Assembly: GCA_034620365.1 (NCBI GenBank)
Contig: JAQGEQ010000231.1
Span: forward strand, 124,001-188,000
DNA: 64,000 nt
Origin: Pegea sp. RAD2-039
Taxonomy: Eukaryota > Chordata > Thaliacea > Salpida > Salpidae
Direction of reading: 5' to 3'
The stretch's first letter is position 1. Each line of letters starts with the position of its first letter. A model generated the notes under the pieces. That model saw only the letters and a list, made by a program, of their open reading frames with translations, made no database searches and was not told the origin of the DNA. Below are positions 10,170-23,300 of the stretch, in pieces. The translations under genes and the position numbers were made by a program.

Positions 10170-12121
10170 TTTTGACTACATTGAATTGAAAGTTGAATGG
10201 AAAGCAGTTTTTTGCGTGAATTTTTATAATTCAATAAACAATGTTATATTATGCCAACAAATAATAGTTTTTTATTAACTTATCTATTAATCTGATATAA
10301 AATAATACAAAGCTGAAGTCTCATATTATATATGTATATAATTATATATATAGTTATACTATATATATATATTACCTAAAGAACTTAACCATTTAAGCTT
10401 ATTATCAGTTTGTTCTCAAATACTGAGAGTTTAGATTAGTAACAAACTTTGACTTGGTAGTATATTCTCTATTTCATAAGTTAATTAATTTATATTAAAA
10501 ACCTTGTAGGCTTTGGATCTTTAACTCAAATTTAGCTTAAATTGAGGTTGATATAACACCAGCAAATCAGTTTTCGTATTTTGTTTGTCATGATCATCAG
10601 GTTATTTTGTAGAAATACTGCTTCATAAAGTTACACATAACTATATTTTTTAAAAATAATAATGAAATATACTATAAAGAAATAAATGCTTGGATTTTTA
10701 TAGATTATATCTTTGTAGAACACTAACAATATATATTATAAACTACTTTTGGGTTAACAAATTTTATTTTGATTAAATAGATGATGAATTAAAAGATTAA
10801 AGCTAACAATATTTAAAACTTTAAAGGATATTTGTTTTCTAAATAATAGTTTGGTTACTTTTGAACAATTCATTTTATTTCTTGAATGATCATGATAATT
10901 CTTCAAGTTAAGAATGGGTCGAACTGAAGAAACTATGTATTGATGAGATTTTAAGTTTAGAAAAATACTAATAAAGAAACTATACAATGATCAATATATC
11001 AACATTACTAAATCAGCAATGTTTAAAATCAATATTTAAGAAATATACATAATCTACAAAGTTATTGGGTAAAGTACTTTAATTAGTCGACAGCATTTAT
11101 TGGTTATTTAACTTGGATTTAAAAAATTTTTTTAATATTTTTAAGTTGATGAAGATTCTTTATTAGAACAACTTTTTGATTATTGGTTAATATGAAAAAT
11201 TTCAACTTATTGTGAAATCCTTACATCAAATCTTTTATACCATTAGTAAGTTCTCAGTTTTACAAACAATTATAAACTGTTAAAATAATTCATAAAATTT
11301 GGGGAAAATTTTTATTAAATATGATTTCTTTATCAAAACTTGTTAATTTGACAATCAAATTTTTATAAAAAAATACATTTTGTTGGTGATTGTTTTTATT
11401 AAACGATTACATGTGCGCTTTGTTTACTTTGCTTTTGATGACTGTTTGATTGATAAATAGAAAGTGAATTAGCAACGCTTAAACATAATCAAATTTATTA
11501 TTAAAATTATTTTTTATAAAATAATTTAAATGCATAATTGAACTTTTTTAAGTTATTTACCTATGTAGTAAGTTATTAGTTTCATTATAGTCACAAATTA
11601 AACTTAATTTTTTTTTTCTATTGACTAATTGTAAATTGCCATTTATAGTTGGTCTTATTTTTTTGTCTTAAATTTGAAATATTTATGCTGTTAAAGTGTT
11701 ATGTTCTTTTATTATTTTTATATGATAACTTTATCAAACATTCAAAGTAATTTATTCATTCGTTTGTTAAATACTTAAAAGATTAGTAAGATGTTTGGTA
11801 ATTAATATTAAATAATATAATCTTTAATTATACTAATCATTATCATATTTATATATGTATTGATTAATATTATGTGGTTGCAAAAAGCTCCTTAAAAATT
11901 CTTATACTTTTATAATTATATTTTCTTTTAAATGTTGTTTTATATGTAATCATGGTTTTTATGTATTAAAATCGATATTTCTTAACATTTTCATAAAATA
12001 ACAATTATCTAAAAAATAAATGATACTTTTTTTATACATTATACTTTTATTATAAAAATGTTATCAGTATTTATATCTTTATTACAATTTTTTAATTCTA
12101 ACTTTAATTTTTAAGAAGCTT
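10170..12121. other. Non-coding intergenic sequence with AT microsatellite
   Basis: Two kilobases of AT-rich DNA with no coding exon recognised. An imperfect (AT)n run spans about 10325-10375. Confidence 0.45.
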
Positions 12122-15100
12122 ATGATGTTGAATAAAATCTGCCATGTCAACAGACTAAAACAATTTGTTCTGCCATTTCAACTCACTCATAGATTAGTTT
12201 TCCATTTGAGTGAAAACAACAATATTAAACATTCAGATATGTTTATAGATTTTGTCAACTTTGAAAAAATACTGAATAATAATAATAAAAATGGAATTGA
12301 ACCTGGTAAAGCTGTTGATCTATTGAGATTGAGTGGGGTTCAAATGATAAAAGAAAGTCCAAAATTCAGAATAAATCTTGCAAAAAGAGTATTTGAAGAA
12401 ACTAAAGATAAAGATGTACATGTTTATAATGCTTTATTAGAATCATTTGTTTATAATGAGTATAATAAATCACTTTCAAGTATAATGAAAGATATGAAAA
12501 ATGATAAGATTAAACCAAATTTAGTCACATATGCTAACATGATTGGATGTTACTGTACTAATGGCGACTTGAAAAGAGCTAAACATCTTTTACAATTTGT
12601 GAAGTCAGAAAATTTACCAGTGACAGATTCAATATTTGCTTACATACTTTATGGCCAGTGTTTGAATGGATTCTCAAAAAATGCAGTTTACTGTTTTAAT
12701 GCTCTAAGATCAAAAGATGAGATTGTGTCACATAAAGTAATTTATTTTCTTTGTAAAGGATTGGCCAAAACTAATGAAATTGAGAAGCTTAATGAAGTTA
12801 TAAGAAATGAAGGATCATATCAAAATAAAAAGTTGAAAACTAAAGATTTTATTGATATTGCTCTCATATTACTGAAATCAAATCATAATTCTACTGTTTT
12901 AAATTTGACAAATCTGTTAAATGCAAAAGAACTAGATTTCACCATGCTTCTTCATGCTTTTGAACAATTGAAAAACACAGACTTTATTCTGATGAAAATA
13001 GCAAAGAATTTTAATGTAACTTTGGAAAATCCTATGGACCAACAAATGTTTATTTCAAAAACTATAAATTCTAATAAAATTAGAGAAATTACTTTTGAAG
13101 AGTTGTTAAAAAGATTAAATGAGCAAACTACAGTTGTACCTGATAGTCTGTTAATTTTCGAAAACATATTCAAACTTGCATACTCAAATAATTTTAATTT
13201 ATGTTTTGATATTATACTTGAAATGAAAAAAAGAAGTTTGCCAATTCAATCTAAAATGTTGCTGGATAAAATCGAACAGTCGAAAAGAATGAAACAATTT
13301 TGTTTACAGAATAATATCATACTTGATCACAGTACTAAAAATCTTAAGAACATACTCTCTATTTTATCCTGTCATAAGAACCCTTCTGAAAAATTGATCA
13401 AAAAAATGGTTAATAAAGTTTTAAAGATGAAAAATGTCATTCCCTCAGATCTTGCTGAAGCCCTAATGCAGATGAATCTTACAGACAATTTCCATGCTAT
13501 TCTATCTGATGCTTTAATAGAGTATATTAACAAAATAGAGCTTGATAATGATGTTATTGAAAATAGAATTAAACCTTTGATGTATAATCTTTGTAGGTTG
13601 AACTTTCATGGATTAGATGAATATACTGTGCTTTTAAAACTTGATTTTTCTAAACATTTTATTTTCAAATTACTCACTGCAAAAGACTGTGATGAAATTC
13701 AACGAATAAACTTGAAAATTAAATCACTTCATAGAGCTCTTGTGAGTTTTGATTCTATTTATTCAGATTTTTCCAAGTTTATTAAGCAAGTAGATGTTTA
13801 CACAAAAAAGAATAAAGATTGTTCTGGATTGTTTTTAAACTTAGTAAATGATTCTTATAAGCTCACTGATGATGAGCAGAGAAACAGACTTTTTAAAATT
13901 GCATTATCACAAAATATTTGTTGTTACACTGCAAATACTATACTATGGCATTATATTGCGAATGGAAATGTTGAAAAGGTTAAAGAGTTACACCACAAGC
14001 GGTTGTTTGATAAAACAAAGTTCTTATGCTATTTCATACCTTCTAAATATTTAGATGAAAGTATGAGACTGGCTCTTACAACTCATTTAACCGAAATATA
14101 TGGAGCAGAGGTCTGTGCTTGGATTATTTATCTTTCTTGCTTATCTAATGGTATGGTGAATGAAGCAGCAGACTTCATGAAACAAAAGCAACTAAAATGG
14201 CCAAATGCCAATCTTATAGAAATATTTAGTCACTGTTCAGGTTATTTGGAACACTTACCTTTAGTACTAGATGACTTTATTGAACAATGTAAAGATATAA
14301 AAGGTTTTTCCCCTTTCTTTCTTCACGCAGATTTCATTGATTCACTGATTAGAATAAGAAAGTTTGAACTACTTCAGCTAGCAATTGAATCAGCAGTTAA
14401 GCATCATTATACATTTGATATCATCAGTCAACGTAATATCATAAAATGTTTTCCAAATATTCAACCTTTTATACTAAGAATGGTTTTACAAGATACACAA
14501 CTTTATTCTTTATTTGATGACAACTTGAAAGTGAGTTTAGAATCACTGAAGCAATTAGTTGTTGGCGATTTAGAGATTCCTATATATATTCTAGAAGCTC
14601 ATCTGTTACATTTATCAGGTGATCAAGCCCTTGTAACAGAAGCCATTGATATTTTGTCAGGAAAATTTGATGAACAAAACAGTTTTAAACTTATGAATGT
14701 GAAATTAAATAACCTTTTAAAGAATTCTATGTTTAAAGAAGCTGGTGAATATTTAAAAAAGTTTTCATTATCTGAATCAAAGAGTTTTATTCGTCATTCT
14801 TGTTCTGAAATTGGTCAGTTATCTAGAGAAAAGGATGATTTAAATATTCTTGCATGTCTTTTAAACTGCTCCTCTCTCTATGATCCCTTTCTAAAAAGAC
14901 AAATAGCTGCTTTTATTCATTTAAAAAACAAAGTTTACAATGCAAACTATTTTCCTATTAGTATGATAATTGTATCTGAAATATTTGATGATGAAGAAGC
15001 TATTACGAAAGCATATGAGCAAGCCTGGAAAAACCATGAAGAAAACCATCATTTGATAAGTGTACGAATTCTTACTGCTGCATTACTAATGTTTACAGAA

Positions 15101-15544
15101 AATAAAATACTGTGTGAAAACATTAAAAAAGTTGAAGAGATATATTATAATCTTTTACCAAACTTTTATGACAAATGTGTAAACAATGTCACTTCTATAG
15201 ATCATTTGAAGCTATTATTGAAAGTAGTAAAGCCGCTTATATTTGTACAGTCACAGGCTTTCTTCATGAAAATTGTATTAGTGAAATATAAAGAATTACT
15301 TAATCAAACTTCATATGATGATCAACGTGGTACGTTTAATGAAATTGAAAAAACTTATAGACAACTGCCATCATATTTGCATTTAAAACAAGCTACTACC
15401 TTGTTCTGTGAAGTTAGACATCATGCTTCATTTGGAACACTCTTACCTATGAATTATTTTAGATCAAACAAACTGAAGTTAGATAATTTAGGTTTAAAAG
15501 ATACTATATTGGAATCTTTTTTCTCCATTAATGATATAACATGA
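12122..15544 (+). CDS. LRPPRC: LRPPRC-like mitochondrial PPR protein
   Basis: A single open frame of 1140 residues without introns. The N-terminus (MMLNKICHVNRLKQFVLPFQLTHR) is basic and hydrophobic without acidic residues, as in mitochondrial targeting peptides. Pentatricopeptide repeats are clear near residues 97-210, for example VHVYNALLESFVYN and KPNLVTYANMIGCYCTNGD. Weaker helical repeats fill the rest. The order and length fit the LRPPRC family (human 1394 residues), which with SLIRP binds and stabilises mitochondrial mRNAs and supports their polyadenylation and translation. Repeats diverge quickly, so the call rests on overall length, the early PPR block and targeting sequence. Another metazoan PPR protein (PTCD-type) is less likely because of the size. 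A TTTTTAAG acceptor-like site lies within 10 bases of the start. AATAAA is at about 15642. Confidence 0.75.
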   Translation: MMLNKICHVNRLKQFVLPFQLTHRLVFHLSENNNIKHSDMFIDFVNFEKILNNNNKNGIEPGKAVDLLRLSGVQMIKESPKFRINLAKRVFEETKDKDVHVYNALLESFVYNEYNKSLSSIMKDMKNDKIKPNLVTYANMIGCYCTNGDLKRAKHLLQFVKSENLPVTDSIFAYILYGQCLNGFSKNAVYCFNALRSKDEIVSHKVIYFLCKGLAKTNEIEKLNEVIRNEGSYQNKKLKTKDFIDIALILLKSNHNSTVLNLTNLLNAKELDFTMLLHAFEQLKNTDFILMKIAKNFNVTLENPMDQQMFISKTINSNKIREITFEELLKRLNEQTTVVPDSLLIFENIFKLAYSNNFNLCFDIILEMKKRSLPIQSKMLLDKIEQSKRMKQFCLQNNIILDHSTKNLKNILSILSCHKNPSEKLIKKMVNKVLKMKNVIPSDLAEALMQMNLTDNFHAILSDALIEYINKIELDNDVIENRIKPLMYNLCRLNFHGLDEYTVLLKLDFSKHFIFKLLTAKDCDEIQRINLKIKSLHRALVSFDSIYSDFSKFIKQVDVYTKKNKDCSGLFLNLVNDSYKLTDDEQRNRLFKIALSQNICCYTANTILWHYIANGNVEKVKELHHKRLFDKTKFLCYFIPSKYLDESMRLALTTHLTEIYGAEVCAWIIYLSCLSNGMVNEAADFMKQKQLKWPNANLIEIFSHCSGYLEHLPLVLDDFIEQCKDIKGFSPFFLHADFIDSLIRIRKFELLQLAIESAVKHHYTFDIISQRNIIKCFPNIQPFILRMVLQDTQLYSLFDDNLKVSLESLKQLVVGDLEIPIYILEAHLLHLSGDQALVTEAIDILSGKFDEQNSFKLMNVKLNNLLKNSMFKEAGEYLKKFSLSESKSFIRHSCSEIGQLSREKDDLNILACLLNCSSLYDPFLKRQIAAFIHLKNKVYNANYFPISMIIVSEIFDDEEAITKAYEQAWKNHEENHHLISVRILTAALLMFTENKILCENIKKVEEIYYNLLPNFYDKCVNNVTSIDHLKLLLKVVKPLIFVQSQAFFMKIVLVKYKELLNQTSYDDQRGTFNEIEKTYRQLPSYLHLKQATTLFCEVRHHASFGTLLPMNYFRSNKLKLDNLGLKDTILESFFSINDIT

Positions 15545-16559
15545 TCTTTTTTACTGAGCATCTTTTATAAAAGTTTCTTGTTTCTATATTCAGATTTTTA
15601 TTTTTCATTTATACTTTCAGCTGGTGATATCGCAATACCAATAAATATTTTTTATAAAAATCACAAGTTTTTGTTTTATTGACAAACTGTAATAGATTGG
15701 AATATTAAGTCAAACATAAGACAGCAACATAAATTAAACTAAGATTATGTCAATTTTAGAGCCTGCTTCAGTCTTGATTAGTTATTAAATACAGTGATTT
15801 TCAATTGTGTTTTATTTATAATAAAATAATAATATTAATAAGACGTGCTTCGGGTGAGAAGTGTCATGTTTTGAGATGTGCTTTGAGTGGTGATACTAAA
15901 AACAAAGCAAGATACAATGAAATGCAAAAAGAACAATTTTTATGGGTTTTTCTTTGAAGCTGGTTTTTCTTCTTCTTTCTGTTGTTTGCGGAATAGAGAG
16001 AGAGGACCTTTGGAAAAATCTGATGTGATATCCTTCTAATTACTAGTATTGGTGTTGAGCGATTTCATTAAGAGCGATTTTTAAGACGAAGACAAAGATG
16101 TAACTGTTAAATAATAAAATAAAGCTCCGTTTAAAGTCCTGAAATAAATTCTTGTCATTTCACAATTATTTCAATAATGACAAATTCATATTTGGACTTA
16201 AATCGAGTTTTTCCCAAAATTCTGACTATTTCTTACCATCAACAGGTCTCATTCTTAAGATTACAACCGTAAAACCATTTTACAATCTAGTACCATTACA
16301 CAAACCATTTTCTTGTCAATTTGATTCTTACCCTTGATTTAATAAAAAAAATATTTTCTGCTACACATAAATTCTCAAACACCCTTCGTCTTCTAAGAGT
16401 TTAAAGTTTAAGAAATGTTTGAAATTTTCATCGAAGAAAAAAAGCATAATGATGTTTGCTTTATTACGTTTTTTAATATTATTGCTAAGATATTACTCAT
16501 ACCAAATGTATCAAAAGTTGTATTCACAAAGTAAATTGAATTAAATCAAATACAATGAA
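15545..16559. other. Non-coding sequence downstream of LRPPRC
   Basis: Contains the LRPPRC 3' UTR with AATAAA near 15642. A short - strand frame at 15940-16033 looks like a possible terminal exon but is not supported by neighbouring exons. Nothing else is recognised. Confidence 0.4.
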
Positions 16560-18580
16560 CCGTCACAAGCTCAAACATTTTCTTGTTGATGGTGATCTGA
16601 TCATTTCAGTGCGATAAATAAGTTAATTGATCTTGATTGTCAAGATTTTATTCTTGAAAATAATTCACTTGTTGAGGAAAAGAAAGAAATCTACTAGCTT
16701 AATGAAAAAGAATGACTCTCTGATTTGGCTTTCAGAGTTGACATCCATTAATTAAACAACTCTTTACAAGACACAATATCTTCTGACTCTTCCAAGCCAT
16801 TGAGCAGATGTATCAAACGCTCATTAACAACTTGCTTGACGAGATTAAGTGTCGTATGGATGTTATAGTTTATTTTAAACTTAACTGGAATTGTTTTTAA
16901 TTCCAATCACAGCAAATGCTTATTCACTTTAAATCCCTAGCGATACAAGCATATTTTCAGCTGAAATATTAGTTTAAAGGTAAAATTCTCTTGAAGAGCT
17001 TTTGAAGAGGTAGTATATTTGAATTAAGTAGAATATTTTGCTGCTTTTGTCATTTCTTTATAGACCTATGTCATTCTGTAACAGACTTGCTGTTATTTGT
17101 AGCGTGCATCTATTTAACTTATTGTTGTTACAAATTGACAGTTGAGGAGAATAGGATGTATATGAAATGTATACCAGTAAAGTATTTTGCCGCTGACGTA
17201 AATATGTTCAACGTAGCTATGATATAGGCGGTTGTCATTCGGTTATAGGCTTGTTGTAGGTAACACGTACCAATAGTACACTTATCGTTGTGTTAGTTGC
17301 TTTACGTATTTTAATAAAGTTCTATTTAAAGAGTCATTTTTGTTAGACTTATGCAGCTACAAATTAAATCTTTGCTTCTTACAACAACAAAATTATTGTT
17401 TTTTATGTGTTTTAAAATCAATTAATATTTACTCTTTAAAGACCAACAAAATTAATCTGAAAGGCTTGCCTCTTTTGTGTCGAAAAATACAAAGTTATAA
17501 AACTAAATAGCAACAAAAAGTTTACTTCATCTTAAGTCAGCTACAATTGATTTAATTTATAAGTAAATATCAAAATTGTAGTTAGTTTCTAATTCAATAT
17601 TCTAAAGCTCACATAAAAGCTTTAATGAACCAGTTGTGACATTAAAGAAAGTAAAGCTTATTTGAAAATTAGTAAATACTAAGCCAATGCTTATAGGATG
17701 TTGCTTTACCTAAAAATTATTATAGAAAATCTATTGCCGGTCATTAAAGACTTGGGTATTTTCATCTCTCACGATTAAAAATGGGCTCACCAATTAAGAC
17801 ATTTGCTCAAAATTGATTGATCTACTTAGACTAAATTCTCAAATTTTGTAAGATAATAAATACTTAGACATTTCTAAAACTTTTCATTGCATACATCTGT
17901 CCTAGGTTAGAGTTAAGCTCCTCCGTATAGAGTCCTGATCTTGAAAAAAATGTTATAAAGCTTGAATCCCTTCACACATTATTTACTGGAAAAGCTTTTC
18001 TTGATTGTGTTAACAACTTTTCTACAAGCTTAGTATAAAACCTCTACAATATCCATGCCTTTTCTCTGACTTCATACTACTGTTTAAAATTAATAATAAA
18101 ATTTCTCATTTAAGCTATAATGATTTCTGTAAAGATTGTAATCTTTCATACGTCCTCATAGACTCATCTTTCAAAATTAAGGCATTCAGCAACTTTCCTA
18201 AAACCTATTTGACTAACAGCTTTGTCAGTAACGTAACTTAGGGTCAGAATCTAACTCTATCACTTCATCAAAATCTATTACTTCTTTTACAATTTTCTTT
18301 AGAAAATATGATTCGAGTAATTTCCTAACAAGCAAATTAAAATGCTTTCAGTCTCTTCATTTTTTCACTTCTTCTGTTATTATATTACTTTGATTTAAGA
18401 CCTACATACCTACCCATATCTCTGCAATTTTCTTATTTTTCCCATAATAATTATGTTTGAATGTGTTACTTTAGACTTTATTATTATTTTTTGCAATCAT
18501 ATTATTTTATGTTGGCTATAAAAGCTATATGATTTGTCATCTGTAGCCATGCGTTAAATAAAATGAATGAATAAATTTGA
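16560..18580 (+). mobile_element. Decayed non-LTR retrotransposon (RT C-terminus and 3' tail)
   Basis: From about 17740 the + strand reads, with stops, VIKDLGIFISHD*KWAHQ, then YICPRLELSSSV*SPDLEKN and VIKLESLHTLFTGKA. These are the conserved post-catalytic blocks of CR1/Jockey/L2-type reverse transcriptases (consensus DLGV..S.dLKW, yiRP.LEY.s.vWsP, iE.VQR.fT). The segment ends near 18575 with a run of the form ATAAAATGAATGAATAAAT, typical of the tandem-repeat tails of these elements. The blocks differ from the CR1-like family seen elsewhere in the window (DLGITLTSDFKWH, YIRPILEYNVSAW), so it is a separate lineage. The left border is uncertain; 16560-17700 may be the more decayed 5' part. It is not functional. 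Confidence 0.75.
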
Positions 18581-20361
18581 CTTAAAAGCTTTTCAAAGTT
18601 TACTTATAATTAAAGCAATATTAGTTTGTTTATTTGAAGTCAATTGTGAAATCTTAGAGGTTTGTAATTCTTTTTACATAAATGGTTGCAAATAAGTTCA
18701 TTGGGTTAATACTAAAGTAGTAGTCGTAGGATGTTATTTTAGCTTAAATTGTAAAAATGAATGAACTATATAGAAAATTATAGCAGTAAATCAATTCCTA
18801 AACCTGACCTGACAGCTTTTTAGAGATTATTAAAAAATAAAGTTTTGATTAAAGGATCTTTTTAAGAAAAAAAGTTTGTGTTACCTAAAATATTTGTGTT
18901 TTCAAATTATTTTGTGTTAAACGAGCAATAAACTCACATAGTACTTAAAAATGTTTTTGCTAACAAAGTTTTACGGGAGGAGTATAAAATCCACTTTAAA
19001 CAAGTTGGTACCGAAACATTTTAAAGCCAGATTAGCTGTTGTAATCTTGAAAATTATTCTATTCAAGTAATTAATTAGACCCGCCTTAACATCATAGATA
19101 CTATCGCCAGTTGAGTGAATACTACAGCTAATTTTGTGTGCACTAAAAGCTTATTCATTAGCAGAAAAGCTAAGTGCTTCAAAATTTCTTCAATTGCATT
19201 TCTACAAAACTATGAAGTTTACTTTTCTGTTTAAACATATTTTATTAGTTTTTTAATTGTATAAGTTTATGGTTATACTGAGATTCATGTTGATATTTAT
19301 GTATTTAGTTGTTTAATACTAATTTTTTCAGTAGTATGAGTAGTAAAACATTGAAAATATGTTTGGAAAATGGCTTATAGGCTAATACTGTCAATATTTG
19401 TTTTTTTTTAAAGTAAATAAATTTCCTACACTTCATTTTGTAAAGTTTCAAAAATGTTTTATTTAGAACTATTTTAGTTGTTGCTTTATTTTTTTCTTTA
19501 TAATAAAGTATTTCATTTTTATTATTAGGCAAGCTCAAAACTTGAATTTGTCATCAATTATTGTTATAATGACCTCATATTTAAAATATAAATACTTTTT
19601 TTTAATATTATCTTAATTTTGTTTTTTATTTCATTTTTAAGCTTAAAGTTTGTTCTAGTTTTTTGTAAATCTTTTGAAAGTTTTTGTTAATCTTTTTGTA
19701 ACAACTCTGATTTTGAAATCATGTAAAAATATGATTTTTAGTCAGTTATTAATATTTAAAAAATAATTGTAAAATTACTTCCAAATAATATCTTTCAACA
19801 AACTTTGATAATATTTTTAAATGGCAAATAGTACATTAAAACATATTTTTAATACAGCAAAATTATTATATGTTAAAAAATAAACATGTTTTTATACTTT
19901 TCTTACATAACTTTAAGTTGATAAATTGGATAATAATTGTGATTTTGATAAGTTATTTCCTTCAGAAAAATTCTTTCTTATTGAGTAAAATAATTTTTTT
20001 AAGTTTCTTATCAATTGACATTGATTAATTTATATATATTTTTTTATATTTAGAGTTTATTCATTGTATCATTTACTAATCATGAAATATATGTATATGT
20101 ATAAATATAAATTTATTTATTAGTTTCACCCAAATTAGTTATTAATTAGTTTAAGTAATTAGTTCATGAATAATGTCTAAGTTTTGAATATTAAATTTTA
20201 ATTTATGATTATATATATATATATTTAAAATAAGCTGGTTTATTTGTAATTTTAAACCTCTATAGTTTTTTCATTGATCATTTTTATAGCATTAAAAGCT
20301 TTTCTCTATATTTTTTCAATAAAAAAGTTTTTATTAAACTCTTTTTTTACAAATCTTTGTT
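18581..20361. other. Non-coding sequence upstream of WDR37
   Basis: AT-rich, with a short (AT)n run near 20210-20225. No gene is recognised. Confidence 0.45.
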
Positions 20362-23300
20362 ATGGATCTAGTATCTAGCAAGAAAGATCACTGGTTTAAC
20401 CGCAGTAAAGAAAGTGAAACACCTGGTATACAAATTTATTTAATTAGAGATTTACTTTGTTTTTTACTACTATTTATTAATGATACCTAGATGATAATTG
20501 AATACAAACATTTTTTTACACTAACAGATGACAACTATATCCCTAATCTCCCCCGTCACATTCGAGACCGTCTACATACTCTTTTTACTGAAATTGAAAA
20601 GGAGTTTGGAGATATGTACGCAGAAAACCTTGAATTGCGTCGAAAACTAGAAATGAAAGCAAAAAAACGCTTGAATGAAAATGACTCTGATCTGAAAGAT
20701 AATCATCACCTGAACGGCAGTGAACTTACGCATAAGGTAGCATTGAGTTGTTAGCAATTGTTTGTAAATCAAACTTTAATTACAGAGTAGTTTCAAAAGT
20801 AAGGGAGGATTGAGCTCTAGCCACATTTCACAGAAACTGAAGACTACTTATAAATCTGGGACAAGCAAATTAGTTTCCAGTTTCAAACCAGCTTCCAATG
20901 TAATCTGTAAAATCTCCCAAGTAAGTTTGATTACAACAAAAACCGAACAAATTGTTAATGACCAGCAAGGCTAACTTTTAAACAACCATCTTCAGCTTCG
21001 CAATAATTTTGTAATAATTGTTTCAATCCCGCATAACGAGCATTTGAGAAAAACTATTTGGCTAAATTTGATGTCATGGTAAATATAACTTTCGTCTGAG
21101 TTAAAACAAGTCTTGTGCTTGCTGCTAGATAAGTGGCTAGTCTCAAAAAACTTTTAGTTTGATGATAGTATACGTTCTATCTGGAAATAAAAGTTAATAT
21201 GTGATTAGTTCATTTTCAACCTTTTTATTTAAAAGACATTTTGTGACTAGCAACATTAGATCAGTTGATCAATCATTTCATTTATCTCATTTGGATAAAT
21301 CATCTTTGAAATAATTGTTTCTGTACAGGAACTACATGGACACAAAGATGGAGTTCTTGATGTATCTTCTAATCCTTTTGATTCAAATCTAGTTGGTTCT
21401 GCATCTTCTGATCAAACAGCTAAACTCTGGTTAGTTCAATTGCTTTATCATTTTTTTGCTGCTCAAAATGTCTCTTTTAAACTAAAACATTTGAAGCCTA
21501 ATTACCTTAAAATGTCTTTTTGTTAATCTGTTTCTTTTTGAACAACATTTAAACATGCCGAAAAGCTTTTAAAATATCTTCATCTTTTTACTTTACAATT
21601 AATGAATAATTTAGAAGCAGCAGCAGCTCGTATGTTTTAGTATCAATTTCACTTTCAGTTATTCTTCTGCCAAATCCTATTTCTTTCCAACTTCAATCTT
21701 TTTGCAAATAGGAACTTACATACCGGCAGCTGTGTTGCTACATACAAGGGGCATAGTGGTTCTGTCAACTGTATTCGGTTCCATCCAAAAAATCGACTTG
21801 TCCTAACTGCTTCCGGAGATAGAACAGTTCATTTGTGGTCCTATGACACATCTTCTAGACGTTTATCGGGTCTTGATGATGACAACCGACTTAAAGACAA
21901 CGACGGTTAGTGGTAATTACTTCTGAATTTATTGTAATGGTTAGCAGCAGATTATATCAGACGATTATGTTCAATTAAAGTCTCAGTAATATGAGTAATT
22001 GGTATGAAGTAAGTTTGAGGAATTAATCGAATCTTTCTAATCGAAACATCTGCTCACTCGATTGAGAATAATTTTCTTTTCAGCTTAAATTATCTGAAAT
22101 CTGAAATATTTTACTCAAAGTGTTTCATGAATTGAATTTCATTGAAAGAAATTGTTCGATCACCTACCTACCTACCTACCCATATGTTTACTGATTAAAT
22201 ATATTATTGATGAAAGTTTTATAGATTTATAAATAACAAATGAAAACCTTTCAAGTAATTGAATACATTTCAATTCTACCAACACTTGGAAAGTAGACAG
22301 ATGGTTTATTCTGTAAAATCTTTGCAATTTTAAAATAGTAATTTAGAATAAAAATAGTTTAAAAGAATAACATAAAAAAATATAAATAATTTTCAATCGA
22401 TAAAAAGAACTCTTTGAAAAGTCATAGAAGTATTTTTGGAACTTTCTAAATGTCAGTATATTCTATAATCTTGCTTCTTACAAGTTTTGTTTGAGGATCA
22501 GGTAACTGCAGTATTTCATTTGTTACCATAAGATAATTAGATTAAAATGTCAAAAAAAGCTGTTAAAAAAGACAAACTATTTTTAAATTTCCTTCAAATC
22601 CATTTCTTAAGTAATTATTTTGCTTCTAAAAAGTTTGATGTTTCATTTTAAATAAAGTTAAGACATTAAAAGTATTCTTGATGATTTATAGAATCTTTTT
22701 GCATGCTTTTGATGTTAGTACTTCAATTGAATGTTTTTGTGGTTCTTTTCAAATCATCTTTTACATCTTTGTGGTTTACATTAACATTTTAATCATCAAT
22801 TTTCAAAACTTGCTCAAAACATTTCTACTGTTATTGCTCATGAAGCTATTGTACTACTTCACTTTCTAAAAACAAAATATCAAAACTGACATCACCACTG
22901 AATTGCCTACATTGCTTTTCACTGACGTTTTATGACGTATGTTTCATCGAGTTCCCACTTTGCTTTTGTTTGTATAATTCTACACCCACTAGAAGTTTCA
23001 ATTTATTAAACAGTTTTTAATTATGATAATTTTTATATCAGATTCATGCATTGTTGTTTTTTAATAAATGTTTTATCAGTTTATCTTTTTTCTTTTTTCA
23101 AATATTCTTTTAAAATCAATGTTGGGACAGAAAGTTACAATAAGTTGCTTGTTCTCCTCTTACATAATCTACTTTTCTAACTTTCTTTTTTATTTACATC
23201 TGCTTTCAACTACTTCTTTACTTTTAATTTGAATCATTTTAAATTTCTCAAATATTAAATTAATTTCATCAAAAATCCGTTTTTTTTTTTCTTTGAACTT

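Noticed and set aside
12952..13173. Antisense frame within LRPPRC
   Set aside because: Shadow of the long sense frame, with no independent evidence.
15940..16033. Possible - strand last exon encoding a basic C-terminus (PLSLFRKQQKEEEKPASKKN)
   Set aside because: It has an AG before it and a stop after it and looks coding-like, but no upstream exon or known family could be linked. Left out as unsupported.
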